Source: Clostridiales bacterium
GTDB lineage: Bacteria; Bacillota; Clostridia; Tissierellales; Sedimentibacteraceae
NCBI GenBank assembly: GCA_003487955.1
Contig: DNNJ01000305.1
Coordinates: 1 to 8,869 of the forward strand
Reading direction: 5' to 3'
DNA: 8,869 nt
The notes below the pieces were generated by a model. The model searched no databases. It saw only the letters and a list, made by a program, of their open reading frames with translations, and had not been told where the DNA came from. The translations under genes and the position numbers were made by a program. Position 1 is the stretch's first letter. Each line of letters starts with the position of its first letter. Below are positions 7,301-8,869 of this stretch, in pieces.

Positions 7301-7819
7301 GCCGGACACTGATAAAGAGCCCTTGCCTTCTATCGTCAGAGCTCCTGAAACATAAATTCCGCTGCTTTCTTCAGGTGAGGTTCTGTTAGGGACATTGATG
7401 ATGTTTGTAGTGCCGTTTTCTAAAACTATATGGAGTGCTTTGTTGGAATATATTCCATAGTCATAGCTGTTGGGATGTGAAAAACTAGAAATTTCAATTC
7501 CATTGAGTGTCAGCGTTAAGTATTCTCTTTTCCCATCTATGGACACAGAGAATAGGTAATCGTCAGCACTTTCTGTTTGGGTATAGGAGTTGTCACCACT
7601 TTCCGACTCTTTCCAGTAATATGGGGTCTCAACCTCCCAGTCTGTGTCATCATCGCTGTTGTATACAAGTGTATCTCCCACATAAAGCGTGTCAGGGTAA
7701 GAATAAGGGTCAGGGTCAGGGGGTGTATAAGCATGAGCTTCCGATGGCATATAGGTAAGCACCAAAAACATAATTATCAGTGTGCCTAATATTCTTTTTT
7801 TAATTTTTGACATTGTCAT
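4307..7819 (-). CDS. Secreted S-layer-anchored protein with duplicated beta-helix-like region and three SLH domains
   Basis: This is a 1170-residue surface protein. I chose the ATG at 7819 because GGAGG (7825-7829) lies 5 nt upstream; a TTG at 7831 would add MEEK and overlap that site. Residues 1-30 form a signal peptide (KIKKR, a hydrophobic core, cleavage after AHA). Residues about 45-299 and 300-708 are two related units of short glycine-rich repeats (patterns such as GIYV-G-LTIEG and GGTVNATG), resembling clostridial carbohydrate-binding/right-handed beta-helix proteins. Both units end alike: YKYRTNT (263) ... TDFKYVEILS and YKYKSNT (675) ... EHKYLQILS. Residues 710-789 resemble a divergent InlB B-repeat/bacterial repeat domain (GDIVTLSAFPDSDYKFSSW ... 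FTMPAYPVTVEISF). Three SLH domains follow at about 987-1038, 1048-1103 and 1115-1165, with MTRAM, VTREQ and ANRAE in the place of the TRAE motif; these bind pyruvylated cell-wall polysaccharide. No catalytic motif is recognised. A MerR-type promoter facing the regulator gene drives it. Confidence 0.88.
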   Translation of the reverse strand: MTMSKIKKRILGTLIIMFLVLTYMPSEAHAYTPPDPDPYSYPDTLYVGDTLVYNSDDDTDWEVETPYYWKESESGDNSYTQTESADDYLFSVSIDGKREYLTLTLNGIEISSFSHPNSYDYGIYSNKALHIVLENGTTNIINVPNRTSPEESSGIYVSGALTIEGKGSLSVSGGTYGIMAWGWGAALKIEGGKINSSGNAYGIIVDGNVRINGGTVNATGLNDSSDGIAATGNLTMYGGSITASGNRNAVGVNGSTDVSIDNYKYRTNTITTNPETDYTMSQDIAFTNSTDFKYVEILSCPRVCVSGDNIGLSANSSSVVVSGVADSGNTSYWLNGDDGKITSTSASAINYNVKYNEATRTLTLKDANITSYYSNNKIGIYAYKTDLNIVLEGHSVIGNETDLNGLKEGIYVHGNLSISSDSGGTLTIIAPSYSSYNGIRFTNDLSINGAIVKINTEGRGIDAEAGGFSLVDGEVSIVSGKDGIKMSGDIVVTGGNTKLNVTAGENSEFGIISYGNILIDDAELNVNKFGRFGDAVFAGDNIRISGAAKIKVVDWSIYDICCGLHSDYGSVVIGETAYVDICSQSTGVYAGDDVLIGYVWNGSDYVPSGSPTVKVNEASSIEAITPESDDDFTAGTKGIHANGSISIFNGQVTSIGNTSAISLGEDTSLSLPSSYKYKSNTQVSEPDTDYKFEDYVYSTEHKYLQILSSYAITKADVENGSFTVSVDSADTEIASAGDIVTLSAFPDSDYKFSSWNVYKTGDNSTRTNVRDNSFTMPAYPVTVEISFAKIISSSSNKPSRTITVTETSSGLFSDSGRKIMAEANMISAFSSSVEVKVTDTNESSDSFMLGIGDTAYPFDISLYIKGTNTKTKPNDGYAVTIYLPVPDNLIDVKNNISVAHKSNDNRVKMLDSELKQIDGAWYIVFKATDFSPYALVVRSTGNYLETAGVPYYIGSSGKEIFIGFAANEKYIAPSGAYVLFKENKKSYSDINSHWAINYIDFVTEREIFLGTDNGVFSPDLVMTRAMFTTVIGRLYERSFGEIKVYQEHVFKDCDYDGYYGRYTDWASENNIISGYGNGLFKPDDPVTREQMAAIIYRFAGFLGLANDDNYAKLNYNDSAFISRWAVDATRYCQYNDLIKGRDNGNFVPDGNANRAEVSAIIERFINNTLK

Positions 7820-7824
7820 TTTTT

Positions 7825-7829
7825 CCTCC
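7825..7829 (-). promoter_or_regulatory. SLH gene ribosome binding site that sets the start
   Basis: GGAGG on the minus strand stands 5 nt before the ATG at 7819 and 11 nt before a second ATG at 7813. It favours the first ATG and excludes the upstream TTG at 7831. Confidence 0.8.
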
Positions 7830-7846
7830 AATTCTTTTTGAATAAA

Positions 7847-7875
7847 TTGAATTTACATTAGTTTTATGCTAAAAT
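7847..7875 (+). promoter_or_regulatory. Promoter of the merR gene
   Basis: A -35-like TTGAAT (7847-7852), a 17-bp spacer and a -10-like TAAAAT (7870-7875) with the TGn extension (TGC, 7867-7869) are seen. The predicted start near 7882 is next to the MerR operator at 7883-7901, and this promoter overlaps the divergent SLH gene promoter. Bound regulator should therefore repress its own gene. Confidence 0.6.
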
Positions 7876-7876
7876 A

Positions 7877-7907
7877 ATTATACACCTAAAGTTAACTCTA
7901 TAGTCAA
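7877..7907 (-). promoter_or_regulatory. MerR-type promoter with 19-bp spacer driving the SLH gene
   Basis: On the minus strand TTGACT (7902-7907) and TATAAT (7877-7882) are separated by 19 bp (7883-7901). MerR regulators activate promoters of this overlong kind by untwisting the DNA. Inside the spacer is the dyad TAGAGTT-AACTTTA centred on GTTAAC, the usual operator position, with one mismatched pair. The predicted start is near 7870, leaving a leader of about 50 nt before the ATG. The promoter elements are seen directly; control by the divergent merR gene is inferred from position and family. Confidence 0.85.
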
Positions 7908-7942
7908 GCTTTGATGACAACATTTAAGGAGGGTTATACAAT

Positions 7943-8764
7943 ATGACAAAACCAAAGGAACTATTTTCTATTGGCGAAATTGCCGCTGTTTGTTGTGTGA
8001 GTGTTGATACTCTTAGATTCTACGAATCAAAGAAATTAATTAAGCCTGAGTACACCGATAAAGAATCTAATTATCGCTATTACAGCCGTGAAAATCTAAT
8101 TCGACTGCGCATAATTTTGGGACTAAAAGATGCAGGACTGTCATTGTTGGAGATTAGAGATTATATAGAAGGCGGAAAGCATACAGAGAAGAAAATAAAA
8201 GAGTTAACTTATCAGCGTGATATGCTCAATCAAGCTATTGAGAATCTGAAAATCCTTGACACAAAGACCGGTGATCTCACAGTACATGAAATAGAGCTGC
8301 CAGAACGTATTTGCCTCTGCAAGAATATTGAGGCCAAAGATTTAACTCATGCACTTTTTTCTATCGGCGAATTTTATGATGAGCTTATACGCAAAGGTGT
8401 AACCATAAGCCGAGCTTGGCCGGAATTTTGCGAATACCATGATTATGGACTTTTGCAGGGCAAATTTCCAATTGACGATTTCACCGTCAGAGTTTGCATT
8501 CCTGTTGATAAAGAATACTTATCTGCTGAAGCTGTACGTTTCACTAAAGCAACTGCTGTAACTGTTGATTTTAGAGGTAGTTATTACGAATTGTGGAAAG
8601 CATACGATGCTCTAAACTATTACATGGAACAAAATGGACTTATCGCTTCCGGTTATCCTCAAGAAGTTTATCTTGATATTGAATTGGATGGTTCAGTTAA
8701 ATTGGATGACCCGCTGAATATCACTCGAGTAATGATACCTGTAAAGATCTTGGGGTCACCATAA
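7943..8764 (+). CDS. MerR-family activator with GyrI-like effector-binding domain
   Basis: This 273-residue regulator has an N-terminal MerR winged helix (about 7-77: LFSIGEIAAVCCVSVDTLRF, then YYSRENLIRLRIILGLKDAG). A dimerisation coiled coil follows (about 80-107), then a C-terminal GyrI-like/BmrR-type ligand domain (about 113-272) including FRGSYYELWKAYDALNYYM and YPQEVYLDIELD, where Glu241 is a candidate ligand-contacting acid. Such proteins (BmrR, TipA-like) bind small, often cationic or lipophilic compounds and switch on a neighbouring promoter. The ATG is preceded by AAGGAGGG (7926-7933). The gene is divergent from the SLH surface-protein gene, whose promoter has the MerR-specific 19-bp spacer, so that gene is the probable target. 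Metal-binding cysteines of the MerR/ZntR type are not seen at the expected places, so a metal signal is unlikely. The ligand is unknown. Confidence 0.9.
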   Translation: MTKPKELFSIGEIAAVCCVSVDTLRFYESKKLIKPEYTDKESNYRYYSRENLIRLRIILGLKDAGLSLLEIRDYIEGGKHTEKKIKELTYQRDMLNQAIENLKILDTKTGDLTVHEIELPERICLCKNIEAKDLTHALFSIGEFYDELIRKGVTISRAWPEFCEYHDYGLLQGKFPIDDFTVRVCIPVDKEYLSAEAVRFTKATAVTVDFRGSYYELWKAYDALNYYMEQNGLIASGYPQEVYLDIELDGSVKLDDPLNITRVMIPVKILGSP

Positions 8765-8770
8765 TAGTAA

Positions 8771-8794
8771 CTCGGCATCTTTGCCGAGCTTTTT
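8771..8794 (+). terminator. Intrinsic terminator of the merR gene
   Basis: CTCGGCA (8771-8777) pairs with TGCCGAG (8782-8788) around a 4-nt loop, then C and five T residues. It begins 6 nt after the stop codon of the merR gene. The 75 bases from 8795 to the window end show no gene or clear signal. Confidence 0.92.
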
Positions 8795-8869
8795 GATACA
8801 TTATGGTAATAATTTATATACATAAGAACCATTTTTGTTTATTTGGCTGTAAACATTGCTTACGGGAAA

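Noticed and set aside
7696..7725. Tandem GGGTCA-like repeat
   Set aside because: It is explained by the Pro-Asp repeats after the signal peptide of the SLH protein and is too short to be a regulatory array.
7507..7789. Overlapping small plus- and minus-strand frames opposite the start of the SLH gene
   Set aside because: Their composition follows the repeated Pro-Asp codons of the SLH protein N-terminus, and no start signals are seen.
7820..7870. Riboswitch in the SLH gene leader
   Set aside because: The predicted leader is only about 50 nt, AT-rich and without stable stems.
1..8869. CRISPR array, integrase, phage or conjugation genes
   Set aside because: No regularly spaced repeats, recombinase motifs or attachment-site pairs were found.

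Overview
The window looks like chromosomal DNA from a low-GC, Gram-positive anaerobe of the Clostridia/Tissierellia type. The evidence is AT-rich intergenic DNA, strong AGGAGG-like ribosome binding sites, an iscR-nifS-nifU cluster of clostridial layout, and an S-layer protein with three SLH domains. A Sedimentibacter-like genus is possible, but this is only an impression.

Left part (129-2280): an iron-sulfur cluster assembly operon on the minus strand, in the order iscR (Rrf2 regulator), nifS/iscS (cysteine desulfurase), nifU/iscU (scaffold). The genes overlap or nearly abut. They are read from one near-perfect promoter (TTGACA, 17-bp spacer, TATAAT) carrying two sites that resemble E. coli IscR type 1 operators: one covers the -35 box, the other the transcription start. 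IscR keeps the three cluster cysteines at the E. coli positions, so autoregulation by cluster status is likely. An inverted-repeat structure resembling a REP element lies downstream of nifU at the window edge.

Middle (2282-4306): a 12-TM MFS exporter-like gene with its own extended -10 promoter; a decayed C-terminal fragment of a RecG-like/AlbA-type ATP-binding transcriptional regulator (5' truncated, with a frameshift at a T7 run); and several hairpins. A 28-bp identical AT-rich hairpin repeat occurs twice, once behind the MFS gene and once behind the SLH gene.

Right part (4307-8800): a divergent regulator/target pair. A MerR-family activator with a C-terminal GyrI-like ligand-binding domain (plus strand) faces a 1170-residue secreted SLH surface protein (minus strand). 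The surface-gene promoter has the 19-bp spacer typical of MerR-activated promoters, with a dyad centred on GTTAAC inside the spacer. The merR promoter overlaps it on the other strand. The likely circuit is ligand-dependent activation of a large cell-surface protein by its divergent, autoregulated MerR sensor; this is the most interesting system in the window. A clear intrinsic terminator ends merR.
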